Source: DATGUN01 sp035301285 (lineage in GTDB: Bacteria; Bacillota; Bacilli; Bacillales; Amphibacillaceae). Taken from it: a DNA stretch of 64,000 nt. The notes beneath the pieces are model-generated. The model made no database searches, was not told the origin of the DNA, and saw only the letters and a program-made list of their open reading frames with translations. The DNA is taken from assembly GCA_035301285.1 (NCBI GenBank), contig DATGUN010000018.1, positions 1 to 64,000 on the forward strand. Reading direction: 5' to 3'. The translations under genes were made by a program, and so were the position numbers. This document shows, in pieces, positions 62,623 to 64,000 of the stretch. Each line of letters opens with the position of its first letter. Position 1 is the stretch's first letter.

Positions 62623-64000
62623 TTACATTCCCTGAAACAACAATCGTTTCAATAACGGTGCAAAACGATCCGGCAATTCGGATACGGAAGGTACCATGAG
62701 CCGTTTTTTTCCATAAATATTTTCCATCATCTCATCTTCTTGTTCATCAACTTCTCCATCTGCCAAAAACATTCCGACAACCTCAATACCTTTTTTGCGT
62801 GCCTCAGAAACGGCCATATTGGTATCGACAATACCGTTTTGATCGTAATTCATCGCCGCGGGCTCACCATCCGTAAAGACCAGAAGAAATTTATGCCTTT
62901 CAGGTCTTTCCATCAATGCTTCGGTCATCACGCGTATACTGAAGCCATCCCGATTATCCTCCTCAGGTTCCAGCTGCATGATTCGTGCACCGCTTTTGTC
63001 ATATCCAGAGTCAAGAAAATCGTGAACATGATGAAAGTAATTCGGCTGTTTGGTTTCCGTCCCGACTGTCGCATCTTCCCAAAACCCGGTAATCGAATGT
63101 GGAATGCGTAATTTACTCAAGACTTCATGGAACAAAACAATGCCCCGTTTCGTCTCTTCCATTTTATTATGCATGGAAGCCGAGCAATCGACGAGCAACA
63201 TGAATGCGGCATCCAGTTCTTCCGATTCATTCGACTTTTTATAAAAAACGCGAGGATTATCTTCAACGACCAATGACAGAAGTTTTTTCGACAGACGCCC
63301 CATCAATAGATTGCTTGTTGGCGCATTCCGTTTATGCTCAAGCGTTTTTTCAATGGCTGTTGTCAGACGCCTCTTGTATGAATCGATATCATCCTTGTAT
63401 TGTTCATATGTTTCTTCTTCCTTTTCAGTTGGGTGTGTTGCTTGTTTATGGATAGCCATCGCATGCTTATTTTCCTCACCATACATGCTTTGACCGGAAT
63501 CTCCCGCTTCGGATGTTTCTTGTTTATCAAGCGCTTCTATCTCTGAGTAATCGTTCTTTTCGCTTTTACCTGATGTCCCTTGCACAGAACCCATCGCCTG
63601 ATCGCCATCCTCTGTTTCACGTGCATCACCGCCCATGATGTTTGTCTTTGTACCAACATCAAGTTCAAATTGAAGAAAATTTTGTTTCCTGTCGTTGTTT
63701 TCATTTTCACGATGCCATGTAGAAAAAGGCTGATCAAAGTATTCCTGGTTATCCTCGTCGACATCCTCCATATCTTCATTCGCAAGTGGGTCGGTTCGGG
63801 TCAATTCATCGTATAATGTATCTTTTGAATATGACTCAATCTGTTTGATCGGGAATGTTAAATAGTCATTGATCATGTCAGGATATATGTCTTCCACCAT
63901 GTGTACAATGCGTTCTGCCATCTGTGTCACATCATCGGTTGATTGAGCAGCGAACATATCGAACAGCACTGGCTTCAACCTTTCCAATTGTATCAATTGC
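62623..64000 (-). CDS. VWA-domain (CobT/NorD-like) protein, 5' end outside window
   Basis: At least 458 codons, open to the right edge of the window, so the true start lies beyond 64000; the TTG at 63996 is an internal codon. The N-terminal and middle parts are acidic and low-complexity (EDMEDVDEDNQEYFD, EKEEETYEQYKDD). The C-terminal von Willebrand A domain has the MIDAS motif LLVDCSASM and FTDGEPAA. Such proteins act with a MoxR-type AAA ATPase, which may be encoded beyond the edge. Targets are unknown. Confidence 0.85.
   Translation of the reverse strand, partial: QLIQLERLKPVLFDMFAAQSTDDVTQMAERIVHMVEDIYPDMINDYLTFPIKQIESYSKDTLYDELTRTDPLANEDMEDVDEDNQEYFDQPFSTWHRENENNDRKQNFLQFELDVGTKTNIMGGDARETEDGDQAMGSVQGTSGKSEKNDYSEIEALDKQETSEAGDSGQSMYGEENKHAMAIHKQATHPTEKEEETYEQYKDDIDSYKRRLTTAIEKTLEHKRNAPTSNLLMGRLSKKLLSLVVEDNPRVFYKKSNESEELDAAFMLLVDCSASMHNKMEETKRGIVLFHEVLSKLRIPHSITGFWEDATVGTETKQPNYFHHVHDFLDSGYDKSGARIMQLEPEEDNRDGFSIRVMTEALMERPERHKFLLVFTDGEPAAMNYDQNGIVDTNMAVSEARKKGIEVVGMFLADGEVDEQEDEMMENIYGKKRLMVPSVSELPDRFAPLLKRLLFQGM

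Overview
The window is chromosomal DNA of an endospore-forming Bacillaceae, probably a halotolerant or marine genus related to Virgibacillus, Lentibacillus or Oceanobacillus. The genus is an inference from memory of gene families, not a search. Supporting signs are an alpha/beta small acid-soluble spore protein, a qoxDCBA aa3-type quinol oxidase operon, Bacillus-type families (YtxJ, YwaF, YmfF/YmfH, YhfW, DUF3006, DUF1672), strong AGGAGG ribosome binding sites with frequent TTG and GTG starts, moderately low GC and very acidic secreted domains. I see no tRNA, rRNA, transposase, CRISPR array or prophage.

Layout. 1-9 kb: two related small coiled-coil genes, two perfect Spo0A boxes, a secreted zinc metallopeptidase, then mostly minus-strand housekeeping genes (M17 aminopeptidase, YtxJ, S66 LD-carboxypeptidase, penicillin-binding-like serine hydrolase, MtnE-like aminotransferase), YwaF and a spore SASP. 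9-17 kb: an MmgE/PrpD plus phosphosulfolactate-synthase-like operon, a YhfW Rieske oxidoreductase, a cupin, two related 52-aa basic proteins, and a TetR regulator with two look-alike operators. 17-30 kb: a DUF4956/VTC pair, a heme-type membrane gene broken by one in-frame TGA, a lipase-like/DUF1672 pair, an LCP wall-polymer transferase, a GntR/gamma-lyase unit, the YmfF/YmfH M16 pair and a CoA-type Nudix hydrolase.

30-42.4 kb is the most coherent and interesting block: GH20 hexosaminidase, lactonase, ABC importer (binding lipoprotein and two permeases), DUF624 protein, EF_0837-type deacetylase, DgaE-like ammonia-lyase, DgaF-like aldolase, PfkB-type ketodeoxygluconate kinase and a GntR/UTRA regulator, with CcpA-like cre sites at both promoters. 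Together they read as uptake and breakdown of N-acetylhexosamine aldonic acids (for example from oxidised chitin) through glucosaminate, KDG and KDPG to pyruvate and glyceraldehyde-3-phosphate.

42.5-64 kb: an amino-acid ABC transporter, a secreted metallo-beta-lactamase/HhH lipoprotein flanked by two DUF3006 proteins, the qox operon, a sarcosine-oxidase-like enzyme, a 51-bp minisatellite of nine units with no indels, a short DUF2877 gene, a large KatE-type catalase lacking the expected active-site Asn, an ECF sigma/anti-sigma/polysaccharide-deacetylase module, small stress-type genes, a GC-rich dispersed Bacillaceae repeat, and the C-terminal part of a VWA protein cut by the window edge.
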